In this document: piece after piece, positions 25,816 to 34,585 of the stretch
Numbering within the stretch: position 1 is the stretch's first letter
Layout: each line of letters opens with the position of its first letter
Source: Aquipuribacter hungaricus
GTDB lineage: Bacteria > Actinomycetota > Actinomycetes > Actinomycetales > JBBAYJ01
Length of the DNA stretch: 64,000 nucleotides
Strand: one strand, 5' to 3'
NCBI RefSeq assembly: GCF_042663885.1
Contig: NZ_JBHSXV010000001.1
The notes under the pieces: generated by a model
What the model saw: the letters and a program-made list of their open reading frames with translations, nothing else
Databases searched by the model: none
Told to the model about the DNA's origin: nothing
Program-made: the position numbers and the translations under genes

Positions 25816-26910
25816 TCAGGTGCGACGGCCTCTGCCGGACAGGCGTTCCTGGGCCTGGAACAGGTAGGAGTAGGCGCTGGCGGGGTCGGCCTGGCGACGC
25901 AGCCCGAGCAGTGCGCCCGCGGCGGTGATGCCGGCGGCGGGGAGGTTGCCCGCGGCGAGGCTGACGGCGCTGCCGGCGATCCCCAGACCGAAGGTGGCCA
26001 GCGGCCGCCGCCATGAGGTGCGTGCGAGGCGACGGAGCTGGTCGGCGGTGTCGGCGAGAGCCTCGCGGCGGTCGGTGAGGGCCTGGTCGCGGGTGTCCTG
26101 GTCGAGGTCAGCGAGGTCGCGCACGAGGTGGCGGAGGTCGCGGGCGTAGGCGCGGTGGGCGGCGCCGTGCTGGCGGCGGAAGTCCAGGACCTCGTCCAGC
26201 GGCACCGGTGCCAGGTCGAGCGTGACCTGTTCGAGGTCGAGGGCCACGACGTGGCCTGCGGTCGGCAGGGCGTCGAAGCTGAGGGCGTCCTGCAGGGCGT
26301 GGACGTGGCGTGGTCGGGTGCTGGCCGGTTGCAGGGCGTAGCCGGCCCTCTCGGCGGGCAGTCGCAGGAGTTGGGGCAGGGCGACGAGGATGAACGAGCG
26401 CACCACGGGGTGCATCGGGACGGAGACGCCGTCGGTGCTGTGCCGGGCGAGTCCTCGGTCGCGGAGCTGTGCGAGCACCACTTCGGTGAGGCCGGCGTCG
26501 GCTGTGCCGCCGAGCCTGGAGTAGGACAGCTCGGCGAAGGCGCCGTGGCGCTCGAGGTCGTCGAAGGCCCCGGCGGTGAGCAGGTCGTCGAGCAGCTCGG
26601 TGAGGGCCTCGGCGGTGGACTGGTCGACCAGCGTCTCAGGGCTCAGCCGGTGCAGCAGTCCTTGGTCGGCCAGCGGTTGGGCCAGCGTCGGGTCGGTCTC
26701 TAGCGGCCGGTCGCGCATGTAGTCCGGGACGAGGACGGCCACCCCGTCGAAGAACAGCAGCAGGGTTTTGATCCAGTCACCGGTGGCAGGGCCCCAGTAC
26801 GGCTCGTGGTGGTACGCCACCTCGCGCAGCGCCGCCCCGGTGGGCCCCGAGGGGTCCTGCGCGGGTTCAGCGGGCTGGGCGGGCTCTGGGGTGGGCGCGG
26901 GTTCCCTCAC
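25816..26910 (-). CDS. Hypothetical protein, possibly DUF6236-like
   Basis: A 364-residue protein. The start (YHHEPYWGPATGDWIKTLLLFFDGVAVLVPDY) resembles the opening of DUF6236-type proteins, in which a beta strand and helix precede a predicted regulatory domain; I am not certain of the match. The middle is helical and Leu/Ala-rich with an Arg/Asp-rich coiled-coil-like stretch (RDLRHLVRDLADLDQDTRDQ), then one or two hydrophobic helices (GLGIAGSAVSLAAGNLPAAGI). GTG start with AGGA eight bases away. Function unknown. Confidence 0.65.
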   Translation of the reverse strand: MREPAPTPEPAQPAEPAQDPSGPTGAALREVAYHHEPYWGPATGDWIKTLLLFFDGVAVLVPDYMRDRPLETDPTLAQPLADQGLLHRLSPETLVDQSTAEALTELLDDLLTAGAFDDLERHGAFAELSYSRLGGTADAGLTEVVLAQLRDRGLARHSTDGVSVPMHPVVRSFILVALPQLLRLPAERAGYALQPASTRPRHVHALQDALSFDALPTAGHVVALDLEQVTLDLAPVPLDEVLDFRRQHGAAHRAYARDLRHLVRDLADLDQDTRDQALTDRREALADTADQLRRLARTSWRRPLATFGLGIAGSAVSLAAGNLPAAGITAAGALLGLRRQADPASAYSYLFQAQERLSGRGRRT

Positions 26911-27026
26911 GACGCCATCCTGCCGTCGGCTCGCTCAGACCGGGCTCTGTACCTGCGGTGGGATGAGAGAGAGGCGGGCGTGAATCGAAGGTGGCGGGGT
27001 CTTTCAGACTCAGGAGCGACCAAGCG

Positions 27027-27509
27027 TCAGGGGAGTTCGGCGCGGCGGCGGAAATCGGTGACCGCACGGTGGCTCCGCCAGGCGGTGACGGCGGCGGCGG
27101 GGAGGGCAGCGGGGTAGAAGACCCAGAAGTCGGCCGCGACGGCGAGGCCGAGCGTGGCGAGACCGACGACGAGGGCCGGCGCGAGCCACGCCGAGGTCCA
27201 CGGGCTGCAGCTGGTGCGGCCCCACCGGACCACGACGCCTATCGACACCACGGCCAGGACGCCGCCGGCCAGTCCGAGGAGGGCACCCACCATGACCGAG
27301 GCGGTGAGCACGGTGACGAGGTTCTCGTCCACGACGGGACTTGCCCCGGGCTCGAGCAGCACAGCCCCGAGGCCCGCGGCGAGCAGGACGCACGGGGCCA
27401 AGAGGGCGCCGGCGAGGAGACCCTCGAGCAGGCCCCTGCCGACCAGGTGCAGGCCAGCCTCGCCGCGACGCTCGTCGCGGTACCGGTGACCGACGCCTGG
27501 GGGACCCAC
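27027..27509 (-). CDS. Small polytopic membrane protein
   Basis: About 160 residues with four hydrophobic helices: LLEGLLAGALLAPCVLLAAGLG, NLVTVLTASVMVGALLGLAGGVLAVVSIG, LAPALVVGLATLGLAVAADF and YPAALPAAAVTAW. Not a family I recognise. The frame is open to 27683; the GTG at 27509 was chosen because the sequence before it is Arg/Pro/Gly-rich and unlike a protein start. Hypothetical membrane protein. Confidence 0.6.
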   Translation of the reverse strand: MGPPGVGHRYRDERRGEAGLHLVGRGLLEGLLAGALLAPCVLLAAGLGAVLLEPGASPVVDENLVTVLTASVMVGALLGLAGGVLAVVSIGVVVRWGRTSCSPWTSAWLAPALVVGLATLGLAVAADFWVFYPAALPAAAVTAWRSHRAVTDFRRRAELP

Positions 27510-27745
27510 GCCGACGAACCTATCCGCGGGAGGCTGCCCCAGACGGCCGTCCCGGGGCAGCTTCCGACCTGCACCTGGTGCCGCGCAGCCCGCCGGTCCT
27601 GAAGAGGGAGCCGTGCAGCCATCACCTCGGTGAGCCACCTGAACAGGGGCACGTGCCGCACGCGCTGCAGTCAGGTATGCCACGGGAGTGGGGTGGCCGT
27701 AGCACGGACGGCCAGGTCAGCCCGTCCCGGGACCCGCGTCCGCGG

Positions 27746-29128
27746 TCACTGTGTGGGAAGTGACTCCCCGGCCAGGGCGCGGTCGAGGGCGTCGGGCGGG
27801 GGCTGGCGCCGCTGCAGGGTCAGGCTGGCGGCGGCGGCGGCGACGGCGAGTGCGCCCGCGAGCAGCCAGGCGGAGGTGTAGTCCCCGGACGCGGAGCGCA
27901 GCGCGCCGCTGACGGCGGCTGCGGCGCTGGCGCCGATCATGTGGGCGGCGAAGACCCAGCCGAAGATGATGCTGCCGCGGTCGGCGCCGAACGCCTCTCG
28001 GCACAGCACGACAGTGGGCGGGACGGTCGCGACCCAGTCCAGGCCGAACAGCGCGACGACGACGAGCAGCGGCGGGTCGACGTTCGGGCCGAGCAGGGCG
28101 GGCACTGCGAGCAGCGCGAGGCCGCGCAGGCCGTAGTAGAGGGCGAGGAGCTTGCGCGGGTCCATGCGGTCGGTGAGCCAGCCGGAGCCGATGGTGCCGA
28201 CGATGTCGAAGATCCCGACGACGGCGAGCAGTCCGGCGGCCGTGGTGGCGCCCATGCCGTGGTCGTGGGCGGCGGGCACGAAGTGGCTGCTGATGATGCC
28301 GTTGGTGGTCCAGCCGCAGACAAAGAACGTCCCGGCGAGCAGTAGGAACGGCCGGGTCCAGAACGCCTCGCGCAGGACGGTGACGGCGTGCCCGACCGCC
28401 GCGCGGGCGGTCGGTGGCGCCTGCTCCTGTCCGGCGGCCTCGGCGGCTTCGGCGGGCTGGCCGCCGTAGGGCAGCAGGCCGACGTCTTCGGGCCGGTCGC
28501 GCAGCACGGCCACGACGACGGGCAGGAGCAGCGCGCAGGTTCCCGCGACGGCGAAGGACGCGGCGCGCCACCCGAAGGCGTCGACGAGGGCTGCGAGCAG
28601 TGGCAGGAAGATCAGCTGCCCGGTCGTCCAGGCGGCGCCGAGGACGCCGACGACCAGGCCGCGGCGGGCCACGAACCAGCGGTTCGCGACGATCGCGCCG
28701 AAGACCAGCGCGACCGAGCCGGTCGCTGCGCCGATGAGCAGCCCCCACAGCACCGACAGCTGCCACGGGGCGGTCATGACCGTGGTGAGCAGGCAGCCGG
28801 CCGCGATGAGGAGCAGCGCGCCGGCGGCGGTGCGGCGGATGCCGACCCGTTCGAGCAGGGCTGCTGCGAAGGGTGCGGCGACGCCGTAGACGAGCAGGTT
28901 GAGCGACACAGCGATGGAGGTGTCGGTCCGTGACCAGCCCAGGTCGTCCTCGATAGGCACCAGCAGCACGCCGAGGCTGGAGCGGAACGCCGCCGAGGCG
29001 AGCAGGACAAGGAACGTCACCGCGACCACGAGCCACGCGCGGTGCAGCCGCCGCCAGCTCCCACCCGGGCGGGGGGTGTTTCCCGCGGCGGCGACCGCGG
29101 CCGCCGCCGGCGTCCCCATATCGGTCAT
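27746..29128 (-). CDS. MFS transporter (MCT/OFA-like)
   Basis: A 460-residue major facilitator with about twelve helices. FRSSLGVLLVPIEDDLGWSR after helix 1 and the loop GIRRTAAGALLL between helices 2 and 3 are typical of the monocarboxylate/oxalate-formate group of MFS; the central loop carries VLRDRPEDVGLLPYG, a motif common in that group. It is divergent from an Lrp/AsnC regulator, so the substrate may be an amino or organic acid controlled by that regulator. Confidence 0.88.
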   Translation of the reverse strand: MTDMGTPAAAAVAAAGNTPRPGGSWRRLHRAWLVVAVTFLVLLASAAFRSSLGVLLVPIEDDLGWSRTDTSIAVSLNLLVYGVAAPFAAALLERVGIRRTAAGALLLIAAGCLLTTVMTAPWQLSVLWGLLIGAATGSVALVFGAIVANRWFVARRGLVVGVLGAAWTTGQLIFLPLLAALVDAFGWRAASFAVAGTCALLLPVVVAVLRDRPEDVGLLPYGGQPAEAAEAAGQEQAPPTARAAVGHAVTVLREAFWTRPFLLLAGTFFVCGWTTNGIISSHFVPAAHDHGMGATTAAGLLAVVGIFDIVGTIGSGWLTDRMDPRKLLALYYGLRGLALLAVPALLGPNVDPPLLVVVALFGLDWVATVPPTVVLCREAFGADRGSIIFGWVFAAHMIGASAAAAVSGALRSASGDYTSAWLLAGALAVAAAAASLTLQRRQPPPDALDRALAGESLPTQ

Positions 29129-29457
29129 GCCCTGCGCCCTGGACGGTCGCGGTGACGCGGAAGCAGGTGCTGGTGCAGCACCCGACCCGCACCGTGCGGT
29201 CCGGGTCTGCGCTGATGCCCATCTGGCCGGCGCGGCCGCGCTTGGTGCCCTGGGACGCCGTGAACGCGGTCGCGGCCGCGCCGCCGCCGGCGCGGGGTGG
29301 CGGAGGACACGTCCACCTGGGCAGACGGGCGGGCAGTCGGCACGGCAGGGCCTCCGGGAGACGTGCTGTCTGGGTCACAGCAAGGCTAGGACGATCCAGG
29401 CGGGAGGTTCTCTCAACCTTGACCGCCTGCCGCTCCTGTCGTGGAAGGATTGCGAGC
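29129..29457. promoter_or_regulatory. Divergent control region, MFS carrier / Lrp regulator
   Basis: Non-coding 329 bases between the two divergent genes. A short inverted repeat AGGTT-CTCTC-AACCT (29405-29419) lies about 40 bases before the regulator start and may be an operator for the Lrp protein; a TTGACC follows it. Most of the rest is extremely GC-rich with no recognisable signal. Confidence 0.4.
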
Positions 29458-29910
29458 GTGGACACGACCGACCGGCAGATTCTTACCGAGCTGCAGCGTG
29501 ACGGGCGCCTGACCGTCACCGAGCTTGCCGATCGGGTCCGGCTGAGCCTGTCCCCGTGCCACCGCCGGCTGCGCGCACTGGAGCAGTCGGGTGTGATCAC
29601 CGGCTACCGCGCCGTCCTGGACCCCACGAGGCTCGGGCTGCGCTTCGAGGCCCTCGTGTTCGTGACGTTGGCCGTCGGCACCCGGGACCGGCTCGCTGAG
29701 TTCGACCACGCCCTCGCGCACGTCCCGGACGTCGTCCGGGCCCAGCGGCTGTTCGGTGACCCGGACTATCTGCTCACCGTCCTCGTGCGAGACCAGGACG
29801 CCTTCCAGCAGCTGTACGACGAACACCTCGCCGCTCTACCGGGCGTGCAGCGCCTGACCTCGACGCTGGTGATGAAGGACATCGTCACGGACCGACCCCT
29901 GCCAATCTGA
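29458..29910 (+). CDS. Lrp/AsnC family transcriptional regulator
   Basis: A 150-residue regulator: N-terminal helix-turn-helix (DTTDRQILTELQRDGRLTVTELADRVRLS...CHRRLRALEQSGVITGYRAVLD) and C-terminal RAM ligand-binding domain (VRAQRLFGDPDYLLTVLVRDQDAFQQLYDEHLAALPGV). Members form octamers and respond to amino acids. GTG start at 29458. Divergent to the MFS carrier, which it most likely controls. Confidence 0.92.
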   Translation: MDTTDRQILTELQRDGRLTVTELADRVRLSLSPCHRRLRALEQSGVITGYRAVLDPTRLGLRFEALVFVTLAVGTRDRLAEFDHALAHVPDVVRAQRLFGDPDYLLTVLVRDQDAFQQLYDEHLAALPGVQRLTSTLVMKDIVTDRPLPI

Positions 29911-30139
29911 GGCACCGCCCACCCTGCCCAGCACCAGAACCCAGACCGGCAGACCGACTGGACACGGACCCGTGGCCTCGTTCTCGACCCTCACACCGGC
30001 CCCAGGTCCGGGCGTCGTCGACATCCGGTCGCCGTTCGGCCACCGGGGCAGGCCGGGGGGTCTCGCCGGCCGACGACGCGAAGCGAAGCGCGACGGCCTC
30101 CCTCACCATCAGCCGCGGCAAGGCCAGGACACGGCAGCC

Positions 30140-31291
30140 TCAGGTAGTGGGGGACACGTACCGCTTGATGGCGACAGCGGCCGCCCCGCGGGCCCAGCGG
30201 GAGCCGGGGGAGTGCTGGAAGACGATGTCGACGTCTGCGGCGTGGGGGTCGCGGAGCCTGGCGACCTCGCGGTGGACCCGGTGCTGGAGGAGCTCCGCCA
30301 GGGCCAGTCCTTCCCCGGAGACGGCCACGACCGGGACCATCGTGATATTGGCGACCATGGCGATCAGCCGTCCGAGGCCCACCGCGACGTGCTCGGCGAT
30401 GGCGTCCACGGCCGGGTGCTGGCCGGCGAGGACGAGGTCGAGGACGTCCTCAGCATCCACGGGACGTCCCACGGCGATGCTGACCTGGTTCCGGATGCTG
30501 GCATCGGAGAGCACTGCGGCCGCACACCCGCGGTGCCCCAGGTCGCAGACGGGGCCGTGCATGCCCAGCGGCAGGTGACCGACCAGACCTACGCCCGTGT
30601 CGGGTCCGGTGACGACGCGCCTGTCGTAAACCAGGCCGAGCCCGACACCGGTCCCGACCGTGACGACCGCGAAGGTCGGGTGCCGGGACCCGACCCCGAA
30701 CCAGCTCTCGGCGGTGGTCAGCGCGACGATGTCGTTCGCCAGGGTGACCGGCAGGCCGGTCCGGTCCTCGAGCATGCGGCCGAACGGGACGTCGTTCCAG
30801 CCGAGGAACGGCGCCCGGACGACGATCCCGTGCCCGTCGACCGTGCCGCCGACGGCCACCCCGACACCCGCCACCGGCGGGGCTGACCGTCGCAGGCGCT
30901 CGACCAGCCGTAGGGCGGTGTCCGCCACCGCCTCGGGGGAGGTGTCCGGCAGCGGCGCGTCCACCGCGTCGACCGCGTCGGCCCGGAGGGTGGTCAGGGT
31001 GGCCCAGGCGTGCGTCCCCGCCACACGGAGACCTACCAGCTGCACGGCGTCGGTGGCCACGTGCAGCGGCCGTCCGGGGCGGCCCTCCGTCGTCTCGTAC
31101 GGCCCGCCGCCCTCGACCAGGACGCCCGCGTCGAGCAGCGGCCGGCTCAGGCGGGTGACGCTGCCCGCGGACATCTCCAGCCGCCGGGCGACGTCGCTGC
31201 GGGACAGCGGTCCGTGCAGCAGCACCTCCAGTGCGAGACCGCGCGACGGTTCGCTCAGTCCGTGCCAGCCGCCAAGGTCCACGAAAGACAT
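30140..31291 (-). CDS. ROK family transcriptional repressor
   Basis: A 383-residue NagC/XylR-type repressor. An N-terminal winged helix (LLHGPLSRSDVARRLEMSAGSVTRLSRPLLDAGVL) is followed by a sugar-kinase-like fold: GVGVAVGGTVD, VTLANDIVALTTAE, VVTVGTGVGLGLVYDRRVVTG and the HLPLGMHGPVCDLGHRGCAAAVLS zinc-site region, in which the usual CxCGxxGC is reduced to CDLGHRGC. Divergent from the alpha-galactoside ABC operon, which it should regulate in response to a sugar. Confidence 0.9.
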   Translation of the reverse strand: MSFVDLGGWHGLSEPSRGLALEVLLHGPLSRSDVARRLEMSAGSVTRLSRPLLDAGVLVEGGGPYETTEGRPGRPLHVATDAVQLVGLRVAGTHAWATLTTLRADAVDAVDAPLPDTSPEAVADTALRLVERLRRSAPPVAGVGVAVGGTVDGHGIVVRAPFLGWNDVPFGRMLEDRTGLPVTLANDIVALTTAESWFGVGSRHPTFAVVTVGTGVGLGLVYDRRVVTGPDTGVGLVGHLPLGMHGPVCDLGHRGCAAAVLSDASIRNQVSIAVGRPVDAEDVLDLVLAGQHPAVDAIAEHVAVGLGRLIAMVANITMVPVVAVSGEGLALAELLQHRVHREVARLRDPHAADVDIVFQHSPGSRWARGAAAVAIKRYVSPTT

Positions 31292-31380
31292 CTTCCCTGG
31301 CCTACGCCGGCGGTGCGAGTTGCCACGTGGAAGCCCGATGGCCCGCAGTGGGGATCTGACCCACCACGCCGCCACCTCTC

Positions 31381-31410
31381 TTGCCAGTGGCGGTTCCGTC
31401 GCAATAGTCT
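31381..31410 (+). promoter_or_regulatory. Sigma-70-type promoter for the alpha-galactoside operon
   Basis: TTGCCA (31381-31386) and TAGTCT (31405-31410) are separated by 18 bases, 40 bases before the start of the substrate-binding protein gene. A plausible housekeeping promoter in an AT-richer pocket between the ROK gene and the operon. Operator half-sites for ROK were not clear. Confidence 0.45.
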
Positions 31411-31449
31411 CCCGTGACACCGCGAACCTCCCGTGGTGCAGGGCGACCG

Positions 31450-32715
31450 ATGGGATCAACGATGATCTTCAGACGGGTGGCTGCGTTGACGGCCCTCACG
31501 ATGCTGACGGCGGCCGGACTGGCCGGGTGCTCCTCCAGCTCTCAGACAGAGCTGCTGTTCTTCCAGTTCAAGCCGGAGGCCGTGGCCTTCTTCGAGCAGG
31601 CGGCGGCGGACTTCGAGGCCGAGAACCCGGACATCCGCGTCGTCGTGGACAACGTCCCGGACCCGGAGACCGCGCTGCGGACCAGGCTCGTCAAGGGGGA
31701 CGTCCCGGACGTCCTCACCCTCAACGCCAACGGCACGTTCGGCGAGCTCGCCTCGGCCGGGATCTTCGCCGACTTCGCCGACGCCCCGGTGATGCAGACC
31801 GTGACCCCGAGCTACGCCGAGGTCATCGCCGACCTCGGGGCCTCGGCGCCGGGCGCGGTCAACGGGGTCCCGTTCGCGGCCAACGCCAGCGGCGTCCTCT
31901 ACAACGAGGAGATCTTCGCCGCGAACGGCGTCGAGGTGCCCCAGACCTGGGACGAGCTCATCGCCGCCGCGCAGACGTTCGAGGCCGCGGGGATCACCCC
32001 GTTCTACGGGATGCTCGCCGACGCCTGGACCGCGCAGTCCCCGCTCGCACCCCTGACGGCCCAGACCGCCCCGGACGACTTCTTCGCAGCGCGCTTCGCC
32101 GGTGACACCACCTTCGAGCAGGGCTGGGAGGAGGCCGCGCTCAAGCTGGCCGAGCTGTACGAGTACACCCAGGACGACCCGGGTGCCTTCGGCTACCAGG
32201 AAGGCACCCGTGCCTTCGCCGAGGGCGAGTCAGCGATGCTGCTGCTCGGCAGCTACGCCGTCCCGCAGATCCGCACCTTCGAGCCCGAGTTCACCATCAG
32301 CAGCTTCGCCCTGCCCGCCACCGACGACCCCGCCGAGACGACCCTGGTCTCGGGTGTCGACGTCGTCTTCACCATCGGCGCCGACACCCCCCACCGGGAG
32401 GAGGCGATGCGGTTCATCGAGTTCCTCATGGAACCGGACCGGGTCGCGGCGTACGCGGAGGAGCAGGTGGCCGTCCCGTGCGTGGAGGGCATCGAGAACG
32501 ACGACCCGGCACTAGCCGGCGTCCAGTCCTACATCGACGAAGGGCGCATCGTGGGGTTCACCGACCACCAGTTCATCCCGGCAGTCCCGCTGACCCAGCT
32601 GCTGCAGGAGTACCTCGCGACCGGCGACACCCGGGAGTTCCTCGTCGACCTCGACACCGCCTGGGACCAGGTCGCGCAGCGCCGGACCTGGGGCCTCGGG
32701 GCGGTGCAGGGCTGA
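31450..32715 (+). CDS. ABC sugar-binding lipoprotein
   Basis: The extracellular solute-binding protein (family 1, maltose/raffinose type) of a sugar importer, 421 residues. Signal peptide with lipobox LAGCSSS (cysteine about residue 25). Family features: FEAENPDIRVVV, TLNANGTFGELASAGIFADF, YNEEIFAANGVEVPQTWDELIAAAQ, GESAMLLLGSYAVPQI. ATG at 31450 or 31462. Followed directly by two permeases and an alpha-galactosidase, so alpha-galactosides such as melibiose or raffinose are the likely cargo. Confidence 0.92.
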   Translation: MGSTMIFRRVAALTALTMLTAAGLAGCSSSSQTELLFFQFKPEAVAFFEQAAADFEAENPDIRVVVDNVPDPETALRTRLVKGDVPDVLTLNANGTFGELASAGIFADFADAPVMQTVTPSYAEVIADLGASAPGAVNGVPFAANASGVLYNEEIFAANGVEVPQTWDELIAAAQTFEAAGITPFYGMLADAWTAQSPLAPLTAQTAPDDFFAARFAGDTTFEQGWEEAALKLAELYEYTQDDPGAFGYQEGTRAFAEGESAMLLLGSYAVPQIRTFEPEFTISSFALPATDDPAETTLVSGVDVVFTIGADTPHREEAMRFIEFLMEPDRVAAYAEEQVAVPCVEGIENDDPALAGVQSYIDEGRIVGFTDHQFIPAVPLTQLLQEYLATGDTREFLVDLDTAWDQVAQRRTWGLGAVQG

Positions 32716-33656
32716 TGGCCACCACCACCAGCACCGCAGCCCGGCGGGCCGCCCCGTCCCGCCGCTCCACGGCGCGCCGTCCCGGCGGGGAGCGGCTGCA
32801 GCCAGCCTTCCTGTGGATGGTGCTGCCGGCGTTCGTCCTGTTCTTCGTCTTCCACACCGTCCCCGTCCTGCAGGGCATCTTCTACAGCTTCACCGACTCA
32901 CCCGGGTACGGGGAGTGGAACTGGGTGGGTCTGTCGAACTATGTCGCCCTGCTCAGCGACGCGCGCATCGGCTCCGCCTACCTCTTCACGCTCCAGTTCG
33001 CCTTCGTCACCACGATCCTGGTGAACGCGCTGGCGCTGGGGCTGGCGGTCGGCCTCAACGGCAAGATCAAGTTCAAGAACACCCTGCGGGGCGTCTACTT
33101 CATCCCCAACATCCTCGCCATCCTGGTCGTCGGGTACGTCTTCAACTACCTGTTCTCCAGCTCGATCCCCGCCATCGCGCGGGCGCTGGGCGCAGAGGGA
33201 CGGCTGTCGACGTCCATCCTCGCCGACCCCCAGCTGGCGTGGATCGGCATCGTCATCCTGGCCGTCTGGCAGGCGACGGCGTTCAACATCATCATCTACC
33301 TGGCCGGGCTGCAGACGGTCCCGGGCGAGCTGTACGAGGCTGCGTCGCTGGACGGCGCGGGCCGGTGGCGGCAGTTCCGCAGCATCACGTTCCCGCTCAT
33401 CGCCGGGTTCTTCACCATCAACATGGTGCTGTCGCTGAAGAGCTTCCTGCAGGTCTTCGACCACATCGTCGCCATGACCAACGGCGGTCCCGGCACGGCC
33501 ACGGAATCGGTCGGCCTGGTCATCTACCGCGGCGGGTTCCAGGGCGGGGAGTACGGCTACCAGATCGCTAACGCCGTCATCTTCATGATCGTCATCATCG
33601 TGTTCGCCATCGTCCAGCTCCGGGTCCTGCAGCGTAACGAGGTGTCCCCGTCATGA
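32715..33656 (+). CDS. ABC sugar permease (MalF-like)
   Basis: First inner-membrane subunit, 313 residues and six helices; the start overlaps the binding-protein stop (TGATG). The EAA loop that docks the ATPase is ELYEAASLDGAGRWRQFRSITFPLI. The N-terminal 30 residues are basic and cytoplasmic. Confidence 0.92.
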   Translation: MATTTSTAARRAAPSRRSTARRPGGERLQPAFLWMVLPAFVLFFVFHTVPVLQGIFYSFTDSPGYGEWNWVGLSNYVALLSDARIGSAYLFTLQFAFVTTILVNALALGLAVGLNGKIKFKNTLRGVYFIPNILAILVVGYVFNYLFSSSIPAIARALGAEGRLSTSILADPQLAWIGIVILAVWQATAFNIIIYLAGLQTVPGELYEAASLDGAGRWRQFRSITFPLIAGFFTINMVLSLKSFLQVFDHIVAMTNGGPGTATESVGLVIYRGGFQGGEYGYQIANAVIFMIVIIVFAIVQLRVLQRNEVSPS

Positions 33657-34585
33657 GCGCAACCAGCATCACCGTCCCGACGTCGCGACAGGGGGGCCTC
33701 GGACCCGACGGCCCCGACCTGCCAGGGCGACCGAGCCGCCGCCGGCGCCCCCGCGACGAGTCAGACGAGGGGGGGAGGATCAACTGGTGGCTGACCGTCC
33801 TGCTCATGGTCCTGGCGCTCACCATCGTCGTCCCGCTGTACTTCACCGTCGTCACGGCGCTCAAGACACCCGACCAGCTCGGTGGCAGCGGGTTCGGGCT
33901 GCCGACCGAGGTCCGGCTGCAGAACTTCGCCGACGCCTGGACCCTGACGAACTTCCCGCGCACGGCCCTGAACAGCGCCCTCATCACCGTCGGCGCGGTC
34001 GTCCTCACGCTGCTGACCAACTCCATGGTCGCGTACGCCATCGCCCGCAACATGCACCGGCGGCTGTTCAAGGTGCTCTTCTACTACTTCGTCTCCGCGC
34101 TCTTCGTCCCGTTCCCCATCCTCATGCTCCCCGTCGCCAAGCAGACAGCGGCGCTGGGGCTGGACAACCAGCTCGGGCTGGTCCTGCTCTACGTCGTGTA
34201 CGGGCTGTCGTTCAACGTCTTCATCTTCGTCGCCTACATCCACTCCATCCCGCGCGAGCTGGAGGAGGCGGCCGTCGTCGACGGGGCCAGCACCTGGACG
34301 GTGTTCTGGCGGATCATCTTCCCGCTGCTGGCCCCGATGAACGCCACCGTCGGGATCCTCACGTGCCTGTGGGCGTGGAACGACTTCCTGCTCCCGCTGG
34401 TCATCGTCTCCGACCCTGCCGGGGCCACGCTGCCGCTGGTGCAGTACGTCTTCCAGAGCCAGTTCAGCGCGAACTACACGGTCGCCTTCGCCTCCTACCT
34501 CATGGCGATGGCTCCGCTGCTGCTCGTGTACGTCTTCGCGCAGCGGTGGGTCATCTCCGGCGTGACCCGGGGTGCCATCAAGTGA
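33653..34585 (+). CDS. ABC sugar permease (MalG-like)
   Basis: Second permease, 310 residues, overlapping the first by ATGA. A basic Arg/Pro/Asp-rich leader of about 45 residues precedes six helices. The EAA loop reads ELEEAAVVDGASTWTVFWRIIFPLL. No ATPase gene accompanies the two permeases; such operons in actinomycetes usually share an MsiK-type ATPase encoded elsewhere. Confidence 0.92.
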   Translation: MSATSITVPTSRQGGLGPDGPDLPGRPSRRRRPRDESDEGGRINWWLTVLLMVLALTIVVPLYFTVVTALKTPDQLGGSGFGLPTEVRLQNFADAWTLTNFPRTALNSALITVGAVVLTLLTNSMVAYAIARNMHRRLFKVLFYYFVSALFVPFPILMLPVAKQTAALGLDNQLGLVLLYVVYGLSFNVFIFVAYIHSIPRELEEAAVVDGASTWTVFWRIIFPLLAPMNATVGILTCLWAWNDFLLPLVIVSDPAGATLPLVQYVFQSQFSANYTVAFASYLMAMAPLLLVYVFAQRWVISGVTRGAIK